Source: Aquirhabdus parva
Lineage (GTDB): Bacteria; Pseudomonadota; Gammaproteobacteria; Pseudomonadales; Moraxellaceae
DNA length: 64,000 nt
Assembly (NCBI RefSeq): GCF_003351745.1
Contig: NZ_CP031222.1
Coordinates: 248,001 to 312,000 of the forward strand
Direction of reading: 5' to 3'
The position numbers and the translations under genes were made by a program. The notes beneath the pieces were generated by a model. The model saw only the letters and a list, made by a program, of their open reading frames with translations. It had not been told where the DNA came from and did not search any database. Shown here one piece after another: positions 55,303 through 63,218 of this stretch (within the stretch, counting starts at the first letter, position 1; each line of letters begins with the position of its first letter).

Positions 55303-55443
55303 TTACTTCTTTTTCTTCTTCTTTTTTTTGTCTTCGATCAATTGATCGAGTTGTAGCTCATTCCAGTGTTTACGGCTTTTTTTCTTCTTAGCATCATCTT
55401 TATCTTTGATTTGATCATCTGACTTACTTTTATCTTTACCCAT
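55303..55443 (-). CDS. 46-residue Lys-rich small protein
   Basis: Encodes 46 residues beginning MGKDKSKSDDQIKDKDDAKK, then KKSRKHWNELQLDQLIED and a tail of eight Lys. An AGGTG ribosome binding site stands eight bases before the ATG, which is strong support for a real gene. The centre (HWNELQLDQLIED) is non-repetitive and looks like a short amphipathic helix; both ends are charged. A hairpin CCCATC/GATGGG lies 10-27 bp beyond the stop. Function unknown; a nucleic-acid- or ribosome-binding role would suit the charge but is a guess. Confidence 0.65.
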   Translation of the reverse strand: MGKDKSKSDDQIKDKDDAKKKKSRKHWNELQLDQLIEDKKKKKKKK

Positions 55444-55590
55444 TTTTATCACCTGCGGAGTCTATAAAAGAGATTGAAATAAAGCGGTGCGATTATAGCA
55501 AAAGGTTTATGACAAAACGCACCAAATGGTTCTTAACACCTTATCCTAAAATAGCAGAGGAAGATGTTTGTCTATAGTTAAATACTTCAT

Positions 55591-55671
55591 ATGATGATGA
55601 AGTTATCTTGGTTTGTTGTGGCGGTGATTTCTCTTATCATCCTCTTCGATGATTCGCGACTATGTCTATAG
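55591..55671 (+). CDS. Possible 26-residue membrane peptide
   Basis: Three consecutive ATG codons open a frame for a peptide of about 26 residues: a basic start (MMMK), one hydrophobic segment (LSWFVVAVISLIILF) and a short charged end. A terminator follows 43 bp downstream (55714-55739) and no other gene explains it. No ribosome binding site is visible, so this is weak. Resembles in form small membrane peptides or type I toxins; no claim is made. Confidence 0.2.
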   Translation: MMMKLSWFVVAVISLIILFDDSRLCL

Positions 55672-55713
55672 TCGGTCATCCCCAATTCATGATAAGAAGA
55701 CACAAGAACACAT

Positions 55714-55739
55714 AAAACCGCCTTGGATGGCGGTTTTTT
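55714..55739 (+). terminator. Orphan terminator
   Basis: AAAACCGCC / GGCGGTTTT with a 6-nt loop and six T. It has no annotated gene upstream on the plus strand closer than the ABC exporter, which has its own terminator, so a short transcript in 55500-55710 is likely. Confidence 0.85.
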
Positions 55740-55897
55740 ATTTTTAAGTGGTTATTTTTAAATGGTTATCTAAGAGAGATGGCAAAGTTCTTACAGTCTC
55801 TTTATCTGAAAACGACGTTTTTTTATACCGTTCTTACATCCATATGCTTAAAATTTAATGCATGAATCATTCAATACCTTAAAAAAAGAGATGGATC

Positions 55898-56260
55898 ATG
55901 AAGGGCATATTGCTGAGTCTCATGATACTGCTGATAGGGAACCCTCAGGCATGGGCAGACGGCTGTGAGTCTATGAGCCGCTCAAGCACACAAAGCTGCA
56001 CCCTTGCGCAAAGTGATACAGAGGTCAATGATGCTTATATGCATCTGGTCGAAGTGCTCGGTAAGCAGTTTAAATTAGATCAGATTAAAGCACTGTATCA
56101 GGCGCAGGATGCTTGGCGACTTTACCGCGACAAGTCTTGTCAGTATCTTGATGCGGATTTTGCTCATGCTGAAGCAACTGAAAATGATTGTCTTATCCGC
56201 TTGAATGATGAGCGGATCAAACAGTTGACGCAGTATATGACTCAAGCGCTTGTGCATTAG
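55898..56260 (+). CDS. LprI-like / DUF1311 secreted protein
   Basis: 120 residues. Signal peptide (MKGILLSLMILLIGNPQAWA) with cleavage after AWA; mature part with four Cys (CESMSRSSTQSC, SCQYL, NDCLIRL) that may form two disulfides, and the family pattern QAQDAWRLYRDKSCQYL. Members include the lysozyme inhibitor LprI, so a periplasmic protein that protects against lysozyme is possible. GAGATGG precedes the ATG. Confidence 0.75.
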   Translation: MKGILLSLMILLIGNPQAWADGCESMSRSSTQSCTLAQSDTEVNDAYMHLVEVLGKQFKLDQIKALYQAQDAWRLYRDKSCQYLDADFAHAEATENDCLIRLNDERIKQLTQYMTQALVH

Positions 56261-56453
56261 TAGGGATGAAGCTCTTTCTTGGTTTATTTTCTGTGCATGC
56301 TACGGATGGTTGATGGCTTGACTCAACACACTAGACATGATAGTTTTTTAATCATTGCCGAGTGATGTTGTAACGAACAATTTTGATCGTTTTAGTCCAT
56401 TTTTCCAAAGGGATGGGCTGTTTTTTGTTTAGAAAGTTTGATGTGCTTAATAT

Positions 56454-56489
56454 AAAAAAAGCTTAATTCTAAGGAATTAAGCTTTTTTT
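56454..56489. terminator. Strong bidirectional terminator
   Basis: GCTTAATTC / GAATTAAGC with a TAAG loop, seven A before and seven T after; serves the LprI-like gene and the converging small gene. Confidence 0.93.
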
Positions 56490-56540
56490 ATGCGTTGTCT
56501 TTAAGGCGAGTATTTTAAAAGGACGTTTTTAAGCACATCT

Positions 56541-56840
56541 TTATGAGAGTAAGACGTGTCTTTTAAGGGCGAAGGAGTGGTTGAGCCAGTCCAGCTCGCG
56601 ATAGGAATAGCCTTGCCATATGGCCTTGCTGCCCAGTTCAACAATAAAGACTTTGTCGTCTGGGTAGAGAAAGGGTTTGATCAGCTCAAGGATGTGATCT
56701 GGTTGATGACGCGTATTGATGACCCACGCCGACTCCGAGAATTTGTGCCAGAAGGTTCCGGTGACTTTTTCGAAGCGGTCCAAAAGAAAATCCATGTTCT
56801 CGCCTGATTCAATTTCATAGTTAATCAAGATCGATTGCAT
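56541..56840 (-). CDS. Small protein of unknown function, possibly Cas2-like fold
   Basis: 99 residues. The alternation of a beta strand (SILINYEI), a helix (MDFLLDRFEKVTG), a strand (SAWVINTR) and a later strand (KVFIVELGS) suggests a ferredoxin-like fold as in Cas2/VapD-type or SinR-like small proteins, but the sequence match is weak and no nuclease Asp is conserved at the strand-1 end. No CRISPR array or cas gene is nearby. A TTTAGG sequence precedes the ATG. Confidence 0.5.
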   Translation of the reverse strand: MQSILINYEIESGENMDFLLDRFEKVTGTFWHKFSESAWVINTRHQPDHILELIKPFLYPDDKVFIVELGSKAIWQGYSYRELDWLNHSFALKRHVLLS

Positions 56841-56911
56841 TGTTAAAACCTAAAAAATAAAGCAAATATACAGCGCATATAATGCCAACTAGATCACATA
56901 ATTGCAAATAC

Positions 56912-56940
56912 TCGACAGTCATTCTCATCGCCGTTTTAAT
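56912..56940 (+). promoter_or_regulatory. Promoter of the candidate small RNA
   Basis: TCGACA (56912-56917), 17 bp, TTTAAT (56935-56940): five of six consensus bases in both boxes with ideal spacing. Confidence 0.55.
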
Positions 56941-56946
56941 ATTATT

Positions 56947-57042
56947 GAAATATTAGAGGGTTATAGTGAGCTCCGAAGGGATGTACCTCTACAAAAAGGA
57001 TGCTTTGATAGCCCATCTCATTTATGAGCGCTGGGCTTTTTT
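56947..57042 (+). ncRNA. Candidate small regulatory RNA
   Basis: About 95 nt from the predicted start near 56947 to the T run at 57037-57042. A 5' stem-loop is possible (TAGAGG 56954-56959 with CCTCTA 56986-56991) and the 3' end is a factor-independent terminator: AGCCCA (57010-57015) pairs with TGGGCT (57032-57037), with an inner CTCAT/ATGAG stem and six T. No reading frame explains it. Promoter, compact structured body and terminator together are the standard layout of a trans-acting sRNA. Target unknown. Confidence 0.5.
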
Positions 57043-57090
57043 AATGCCTGAGGTTCGTGTTTGCTGATATGAGCCACTGGAATGAATATG

Positions 57091-57128
57091 TAAAATAAAA
57101 AAGCCTTCAATCATTGAAGGCTTTTTTT
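57091..57128 (-). terminator. hom terminator
   Basis: AAGCCTTCAAT and its complement separated by one base, flanked by A and T runs; on the minus strand it lies 39 bp beyond the hom stop. Confidence 0.9.
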
Positions 57129-57166
57129 GATGAGGAGTGTTTTCTGCTCTTTATGCAGAGCGTCCC

Positions 57167-58471
57167 TTAACCATCTAAATTTTCAAGACGGATACGCACG
57201 ACAGGGGCTTCGATTGCGCTTAATGCTTCGATATCACGAATCGCCGTATTCATGGTAGCCTCAAGTACAGGCTGGGTCAGAATAATCACGGGTACATTGC
57301 CTTTGGCTTGAATCGATTTCTGTAGAATCGCATCAATGTTAATGCCAGCACGACTCAAAATGCCTGTGACATCTGCCAGCACACCCGGATGATCCTGTGC
57401 AGTAAGGCGCAGGTAGTAGGCGGTGGTCATCTGATCGGCGTTCAGGATTGGGGTGTTATGCAAGGCATCAGGTTGGAATGCCAAGTGAGGAACACGGCCT
57501 GTACCTTCATTGCCAAAATTACGCACCAAGTCGACGACATCCGCAACAATGGCTGATGCAGTCGGTCCTGCGCCAGCGCCTGAACCATAGTACAGGGTTG
57601 AGCCGACGGCGTTAGACTGTACGAGAACCGCATTTTTTACACCGTTAACATTGGCGATCAAGCGGTTTTCAGGAATCAGGGTTGGATGTACGCGCAATTC
57701 AATGCCCGCATCGGTACGCTTGGCGATTCCCAGATGCTTGATGCGATAGCCCAGTTCTTCAGCATACGTCACATCTTCTGCAGTGAGCTTGGTAATGCCT
57801 TCGGTATAGACTTTTTCGAATTGCAGTGGGATACCGAATGCCAGTGAGGCTAATAGGGTCAGCTTGTGTGCAGCATCAATGCCTTCAACATCAAAAGTGG
57901 GGTCAGCCTCAGCATAACCGAGCGCTTGTGCTTCTGCCAAAACGTCTTCAAAGGCACGGCCTTTTTCACGCATTTCGGTCAGAATGAAGTTGCCTGTGCC
58001 ATTGATGATCCCTGCCAGCCATTCAATGCGGTTGGCAGACAGTCCTTCGCGCAGGACTTTAATGATGGGGATTCCACCTGCAACTGCGGCTTCAAAGGCC
58101 ACATAGACACCCGCAGCCTCGGCAGCTTGGAAAATCTCATTGCCGTATTCGGCTAATAACGCTTTGTTGGCGGTGACGACATGCTTGCCGTGCTGGATGG
58201 CGGTCATCACCACATCATGAGCGAGTGTAGTACCACCGATCACTTCGACAACGATATCGACATCGTCTTGCTTGGCGATATCCAGCAGATCATCACTGAG
58301 TTTGATGCCTTCTAAGCTTAAATCTGGACGTGCGCGGCGGCTACCAACGTGAGTAATTTGAATCTCATGACCTGTACGACGCGCAATTTCTGCTGCATTG
58401 TCCTGTAGTAAGCGCACTGCGCCACCACCTACGGTTCCTAGACCCAAAATTGCCAGTTTGACTGGTTTCAC
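57167..58471 (-). CDS. hom: Homoserine dehydrogenase
   Basis: 434 residues, monofunctional enzyme reducing aspartate semialdehyde to homoserine in threonine/methionine synthesis. NAD(P)-binding GLGTVGGGAV at the N-terminus, catalytic segment GYAEADPTFDVEGIDAAHKL, and a C-terminal ACT domain (QDHPGVLADVTGILSRAGIN) for feedback by threonine. Length is typical of the form with an ACT domain. A dsbC-like gene lies 153 bp upstream, an order recalled from Acinetobacter. Confidence 0.97.
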   Translation of the reverse strand: MKPVKLAILGLGTVGGGAVRLLQDNAAEIARRTGHEIQITHVGSRRARPDLSLEGIKLSDDLLDIAKQDDVDIVVEVIGGTTLAHDVVMTAIQHGKHVVTANKALLAEYGNEIFQAAEAAGVYVAFEAAVAGGIPIIKVLREGLSANRIEWLAGIINGTGNFILTEMREKGRAFEDVLAEAQALGYAEADPTFDVEGIDAAHKLTLLASLAFGIPLQFEKVYTEGITKLTAEDVTYAEELGYRIKHLGIAKRTDAGIELRVHPTLIPENRLIANVNGVKNAVLVQSNAVGSTLYYGSGAGAGPTASAIVADVVDLVRNFGNEGTGRVPHLAFQPDALHNTPILNADQMTTAYYLRLTAQDHPGVLADVTGILSRAGINIDAILQKSIQAKGNVPVIILTQPVLEATMNTAIRDIEALSAIEAPVVRIRLENLDG

Positions 58472-58623
58472 AAGCAGATGCCTCGCGTACAGATTTTAAA
58501 GGCGCTTATCATAGCCAAAAGTGACTATTTTCTCTAGTCTAATCCCACGCTTTCCCGCCGCTTTGTCAAAGTTTTCAAGAAAGCGGGGAAAGCCAAGTGA
58601 GGGGTGTTTTTTACGAAATGCGC

Positions 58624-59427
58624 TTATTTAGCGATTTTCAGTGCTTTGGCCAGATCATCAGCAGGGATGTAACCTCCCAGATAATCACCATCAACGGTAT
58701 AGAGTGCAGGAGTCCCATTGACACCGATCTTCATACCGATTTGACGTTGAGCCATGACGGGATCCGCACAGGCTGGGGCTTGTACGGGGAGACCATGCTT
58801 GGCGGTCGTGATTGCCGATTTACGGTCCTCACTACACCACACAGCTTTATTAACTGCGACATCAGCGGGTGACCTTGGCCAAGCCAGATAGCGGACTTCA
58901 ATGCCTTTGGCGTTGATTTGATCCATTTCTGCATGCAATTTACGGCAATAACCGCAATCGACATCGGTAAAGGCATAAACCACGGCTTTGGGTTTACCTT
59001 TTGGAGAGAAGATGATCATGTCTTTATCGGCAACGGTTGCAAGCAAACGTTTGGCTTCTGTTGCATTGAGCGCGTCGGAGACATTGGTCACAGTACCTTT
59101 GCCTAGTTTTACCACATTGCCCTGCAATAAGAACTGTCCATCGCCGCTGATAAAGACTGGTGGAACATCATCAAACGTGACCCAATAGATATTGGGTAGT
59201 TCGGTACTGGTGATGGCATTGATATGCGCAGGAATTTCCGCGGTTTTGAGGTGTTCAACAATCGCCTTGCGCACAGATTCAGGCGCGTTCCCTGTAATTT
59301 CATCGCTTTGCTGTGTGGCAGCAGCGACAGGAGCAGGTGCTTTTTTATCTGCCGCTTCCGGTGCAGCTTTGCTACAACCGCTGATCGCCAAGAGAAGTGT
59401 GGTCGCAATAGGGAGTAGCATTTTCAT
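58624..59427 (-). CDS. dsbC: DsbC-family thiol:disulfide isomerase, lipoprotein form
   Basis: 267 residues. N-terminal dimerisation domain (about 45-115) and thioredoxin-fold catalytic domain with active-site CGYC at 158-161 in FTDVDCGYCRKLHAEM, plus a cis-Pro segment near GVNGTPALYTVDGD. The signal ends in a lipobox (ISGC, C18) followed by an Ala/Pro/Lys linker, so it should be lipid-anchored rather than free in the periplasm as in E. coli. It rearranges wrong disulfides. The order xerD-dsbC-hom is a common block. Confidence 0.92.
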   Translation of the reverse strand: MKMLLPIATTLLLAISGCSKAAPEAADKKAPAPVAAATQQSDEITGNAPESVRKAIVEHLKTAEIPAHINAITSTELPNIYWVTFDDVPPVFISGDGQFLLQGNVVKLGKGTVTNVSDALNATEAKRLLATVADKDMIIFSPKGKPKAVVYAFTDVDCGYCRKLHAEMDQINAKGIEVRYLAWPRSPADVAVNKAVWCSEDRKSAITTAKHGLPVQAPACADPVMAQRQIGMKIGVNGTPALYTVDGDYLGGYIPADDLAKALKIAK

Positions 59428-59562
59428 ACGAAAAAATCCTTAGTTTTAAACGGTCTTGAGGTATTCAATTTTGACTAGGCAATATCATAGCAAACCCAAA
59501 CACAGATTCACTGTAGTGCGCTTGTGAGAACGTGATTAAGAGTGATGTTTTCGATCATCGTA

Positions 59563-60492
59563 CTATCCGCGCGGATGAAAGGTGCCATGCAGCTCTTGTA
59601 GACGTGCACGTGCGACATGAGTGTAGATCTGCGTGGTGGATAAATCACTGTGGCCCAAGAGCATTTGTACCACACGCAAGTCTGCGCCATGATTCAGTAA
59701 ATGCGTTGCAAAAGCATGACGCAAGGTATGCGGCGAGAGTTCACTTTGAATATCGGCAATTTTGGCGTAATTTTTAATCGAATACCAAAAATTCTGCCGA
59801 GTCATAAAGCCGCCGCGGACGGTGATGAAAAGCGCATCGGTGACTAAACCGTGTGCCAGTTCTGGACGTGCGGTCTGCAGATAACGGGACAGCCAGTCCA
59901 CCGCAATTTCACCAAGAGGCACGAGTCGTTCTTTGCTGCCTTTGCCTTTAACGCGGATGATGCCCGATTTTAAGTTAATGCCATTTAAGGTGAGTCCTGT
60001 AAGTTCAGAGACGCGCAGGCCACAGGCATACAGCACTTCAAGCATGGCTTTGTCACGCAGGCCAATCGCGGTGTTTATATTAGGGGCTTCAAGTAAGGCT
60101 TCCACATGTTGTTCTGAGAGATCTTTGGGCAGTGGGCGGCCTAAGGTGGGTGTCTTTTGGTTGGCAGTGGGATTGTCATCACGCGTGCCGAGTGCCAGTT
60201 GCAGTTTAAAAAACTGCTTAAAGGCAGACAGGCTGCGGGCGATGGAGCGCGGACTTCGTTCGGCGCGAGTGAGGGTCAGCAGATAATCATTTACGTGTTG
60301 TGCAGACCATGTTGGCAGCGGGGTGTCATCAAACAGCTGGGCTTGTTTTAGATCGCTTAAATAGGCATTACGGGTATGAGGACTGACAGCCTGAGCCACC
60401 AGATTGTCACGAAAGACTTGTAAGTACGGTGCGTCATCAGGAATCGTCACCGGAGTCGGTAGGCGCGGTTTACGGGCTGGGCGCGAGGTCAT
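59563..60492 (-). CDS. xerD: Tyrosine recombinase XerD/XerC type
   Basis: 309 residues. SAM-like N-terminal DNA-binding domain and a catalytic domain with R160 (ACGLRVSEL), K184, H255 and R258 (HTLRHAFATHLL), H281 (LLGHSDLSTTQ) and nucleophile Y290 (IYTHV). All six active-site residues are present. With its partner it resolves chromosome dimers at dif. The xerD label rests on the neighbourhood with dsbC and hom; sequence alone does not exclude XerC. Confidence 0.93.
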   Translation of the reverse strand: MTSRPARKPRLPTPVTIPDDAPYLQVFRDNLVAQAVSPHTRNAYLSDLKQAQLFDDTPLPTWSAQHVNDYLLTLTRAERSPRSIARSLSAFKQFFKLQLALGTRDDNPTANQKTPTLGRPLPKDLSEQHVEALLEAPNINTAIGLRDKAMLEVLYACGLRVSELTGLTLNGINLKSGIIRVKGKGSKERLVPLGEIAVDWLSRYLQTARPELAHGLVTDALFITVRGGFMTRQNFWYSIKNYAKIADIQSELSPHTLRHAFATHLLNHGADLRVVQMLLGHSDLSTTQIYTHVARARLQELHGTFHPRG

Positions 60493-60622
60493 GTCAGCAA
60501 AATCTGTTTTGATGGGCAGTGATGAGGTGTATTGTATAACACGAAAGTCAGCGCAATGATTACAGAACTTGATTCAAAGCTCTGTCTGCCTTGAATCGGC
60601 TTCAATGTGCTGTTATTTGCGA

Positions 60623-60931
60623 TTAATGGCAACCTGAGCTTTTGGAGGGTGTGGTTTTCCATTGGACTGCTTGTTCTTGTGGTGCAGCAGGATTCGATGC
60701 ACAAGAGCTACAGTTGCTACAACCGCTCCCACAGCCGCCACCACTGTTTAAAGCGGGTGCAAGCCATTTGCTGAGTTTAGGATATCCATGCATTTGAGCC
60801 ATTTGCGCTAAACGTTGTTGCTGACGATGCACTACATTGGGTAGTATCCGCCGCAGCATAAAAAACACACTCCAACCCAGCAAGGCCGCAATAATGGCGG
60901 TCTGTACAAGTTCACTCATGATCGAATTCAT
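60623..60931 (-). CDS. Small membrane protein with Cys-rich tail, third gene of the feo operon
   Basis: 102 residues. One membrane helix (about 9-29), a basic segment (RRQ-type, about 31-60), then CGSGCSNCSSC and a His/Cys end (SSGCH). It overlaps feoB by 4 bp, so it is co-translated with it. It occupies the position of FeoC but lacks a winged helix; the Cys cluster could bind iron or a Fe-S centre. Similar Acinetobacter genes are annotated as DUF6587, as I recall. Function not established. Confidence 0.7.
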   Translation of the reverse strand: MNSIMSELVQTAIIAALLGWSVFFMLRRILPNVVHRQQQRLAQMAQMHGYPKLSKWLAPALNSGGGCGSGCSNCSSCASNPAAPQEQAVQWKTTPSKSSGCH

Positions 60932-62799
60932 AGTAATGCCTCCGCAACATGGTAGGTGATGAGGGATGCGCCATAGGCCAAGCTAAACAAATACAGCGCC
61001 ATAATCCCAACGTATTTCCAAGAGCCTGTTTCGCGGCGTACGGTTGCCATAGTCGCAAGGCACTGCGGGGCAAAGATAAACCAAGCCAGCAATGACAGTG
61101 CAGTAGGCAATGACCACTGACCTGCGATCAGACTACCCAATTGGTGACTGACAGCGTCTTCATTGCCTGATAACGCATAAACCGTACCGAGCGCGGCAAC
61201 CACAACTTCACGTGCGGCCAACCCTGGAATCAGTGCAATACAGATTTCCCAAGTAAAACCAATCGGCGCAAAGATGGGTGCAATCACATGACCAATCTGA
61301 CCGGCAAAGCTGTAGTCGATGGGGGGTAAGGTTGCGCCAGCAGGGGGCTGTGGGAAGTAAGCCAAAAACCACAAAATCACGATCAGCGATAAGATGATGC
61401 CGCCGACACGCTTGATAAAAATTGTTGCGCGTTCATAAAGGCCAATCCCGACACTGCGCCAACTGGGCAAACGATAGCTGGGTAGCTCCATGAGCAGGGC
61501 GTGATCACTTTGGTCACGGCGAAAGCGCTTCATGACGAGGGCGACCAATAGCGCGCTGATGATGCCACCAAAATACAATGCAAACAGCACTAAACCTTGC
61601 AGGTTAAACAGTCCCCATACCGTCTTGACCGGAATAAAAGCACTGATCAACAGGGCGTAAACTGGCAGCCGTGCTGAACAAGTCATCAGCGGTGCAACCA
61701 TGATAGTGGTTAGCCGATCACGAGGGTCACTGATACTGCGTGTCGCCATGATGCCCGGTATCGCACAGGCAAAACTGGAGAGCAACGGAATAAAGGCACG
61801 ACCAGTTAGTCCTGCTCCAAACATTAATCGATCCAGCAAAAATGCAGCGCGGGGTAGATAGCCTGACTCTTCAAGCATCAAGATAAAGAAGAACAAAATC
61901 AAAATTTGCGGCAAGAAGGTTAAAACCGTCCCAAGTCCGGCAAAAATACCGTCTTTGAGTAAGCTTTTCAGCATCCCGTCAGCAAGGAATGAGGTCGTCC
62001 AATCACTGACCGCTGCAACGGTGTAGCCGATGCCATCCATAAAAGGAGCGGCCCAGGTAAACACGGCCTGAAAAACAAAGAACATTAATGTTGCAAGGAT
62101 CGCAAGACCAAATACGGGGTGCAGCAAGACTGCATCTAACGCATCATCACGCTGGTCAGTGGTCCGAGGCATGACGACGGTCTCAGCCAACAGTGCGCGC
62201 ACTTGGGCATGAATGTCGTTTTGTTCTGCATCTTCTGCAATAAGGGGAGCGCGAGGTATCTGATTTTCAAAAGCCTTCAGCAGATCCGCCGCGCCATGAC
62301 GTTTCACGGCAACGGTTTCAATGACTGGAACACCGAGTGCGTGAGACAGTTTCGCGACGTCAATTTGAATGCCACGACGCCTAGCGTCATCCATCATATT
62401 CAATGCAATTACCATTGGGCGGCCGAGGCGACGGATTTCCAAAGCAAAGCGTAGGTGCAGCCTTAAGTTGGTTGCATCAATCACGCAGACCAGCAAATCG
62501 GGGAGTGCTTCACCAGCAAGCTCGCCTAAGCAAACTGCACGGGTCACGGCTTCATCAGGGCTCGTAGCATCCAGACTATACGCACCGGGTAGATCCAAGA
62601 TGCGCACATGACGACCGGAAGCTAAAGTCAGAAAGCCTTCTTTACGCTCAACAGTCACGCCAGCGTAATTGGCGACTTTTTGGCGTGCGCCAGTAAGCTG
62701 GTTAAACAGGGATGTCTTACCACAATTGGGGTTGCCCACCAATGCAATATGTTGAATGGTATTGATCATCTGATCAGCATTCATCGCTGCAGCGGTCAT
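60928..62799 (-). CDS. feoB: Ferrous iron transporter FeoB
   Basis: 623 residues. N-terminal G domain with G1 GNPNCGKTS (22-30), G3 DLPGAYSL and G4 NMMD, a short GDI domain, then a membrane domain with two Gate motifs (around PRAAFLLDRLMFGAGLTGRA and FAPQCLATMATVRRETGSW) carrying conserved Cys. Shorter than the 770-residue E. coli form, typical for this group. Imports Fe2+. Overlaps feoA by 4 bp. Confidence 0.96.
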   Translation of the reverse strand: MTAAAMNADQMINTIQHIALVGNPNCGKTSLFNQLTGARQKVANYAGVTVERKEGFLTLASGRHVRILDLPGAYSLDATSPDEAVTRAVCLGELAGEALPDLLVCVIDATNLRLHLRFALEIRRLGRPMVIALNMMDDARRRGIQIDVAKLSHALGVPVIETVAVKRHGAADLLKAFENQIPRAPLIAEDAEQNDIHAQVRALLAETVVMPRTTDQRDDALDAVLLHPVFGLAILATLMFFVFQAVFTWAAPFMDGIGYTVAAVSDWTTSFLADGMLKSLLKDGIFAGLGTVLTFLPQILILFFFILMLEESGYLPRAAFLLDRLMFGAGLTGRAFIPLLSSFACAIPGIMATRSISDPRDRLTTIMVAPLMTCSARLPVYALLISAFIPVKTVWGLFNLQGLVLFALYFGGIISALLVALVMKRFRRDQSDHALLMELPSYRLPSWRSVGIGLYERATIFIKRVGGIILSLIVILWFLAYFPQPPAGATLPPIDYSFAGQIGHVIAPIFAPIGFTWEICIALIPGLAAREVVVAALGTVYALSGNEDAVSHQLGSLIAGQWSLPTALSLLAWFIFAPQCLATMATVRRETGSWKYVGIMALYLFSLAYGASLITYHVAEALL

Positions 62800-63083
62800 T
62801 CAGTGATCTCCTCGACGAGGACACGGGCAGCTTCGCTCCGCCTCAGTGCAAAACGCGTAAAACCAATCTGAACCAACAAGGGATCTCCACCAAAGGGGGC
62901 GGTCGTAATCAACCGAACACGTTCGCCCGGCACAAATCCGAGCTCTTTAAGGCGATGTGCAATCATGTCCATCGGTGCATTTGTGACTGTTGTTGCCTTT
63001 ATTACTTCATTCGTGACAGCTTGGTTCTCTTCGACAGAGGTGATTGTGGCAGTCGTATTTTTGGATAAGTCGGAAAGGCGCAC
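62796..63083 (-). CDS. feoA: Ferrous iron transport protein FeoA
   Basis: 95 residues with an SH3-like fold; RLKELGFVPGERVRLITTAP followed by GDPLLVQIGFTRFALRR is the family core. The start is a GTG at 63083, and a stretch of about 25 extra residues (NTTATITSVEENQAVTNEVI) is inserted before the core. Cytosolic partner of FeoB. First gene of feoA-feoB-third gene, with a Fur-like box upstream. Confidence 0.93.
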   Translation of the reverse strand: MRLSDLSKNTTATITSVEENQAVTNEVIKATTVTNAPMDMIAHRLKELGFVPGERVRLITTAPFGGDPLLVQIGFTRFALRRSEAARVLVEEITE

Positions 63084-63100
63084 AGCAACAGATAACCTAG

Positions 63101-63121
63101 GTATAAATGAGAATTATTCCT
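63101..63121 (-). promoter_or_regulatory. Fur box over the feo promoter
   Basis: ATGAGAATTATT matches the core of the Fur consensus (ATGATAATCATT) at ten of twelve bases. It lies inside a minus-strand promoter: TTGAAA as -35 and TTATAC as -10 with a 17 bp spacer. Iron-bound Fur would block it, so feoAB should be expressed under iron limitation. Confidence 0.65.
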
Positions 63122-63218
63122 AGTTTCAACCTTTGACGGAATTCTGTCAAACGCTATTTATGTCTGAGCGTATTTTTTATGTGAGAAGTCTATGATCTCA
63201 GTGATCATCATCAGTCTA

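Noticed and set aside
56541-56840. CRISPR-associated Cas2
   Set aside because: The strand pattern is reminiscent of Cas2, but there is no array, no cas1 and no convincing catalytic residue.
59563-60492. Integrase of a mobile element
   Set aside because: All features and neighbours (dsbC, hom) fit housekeeping XerD; it is 14 kb from the island and not at a tRNA.
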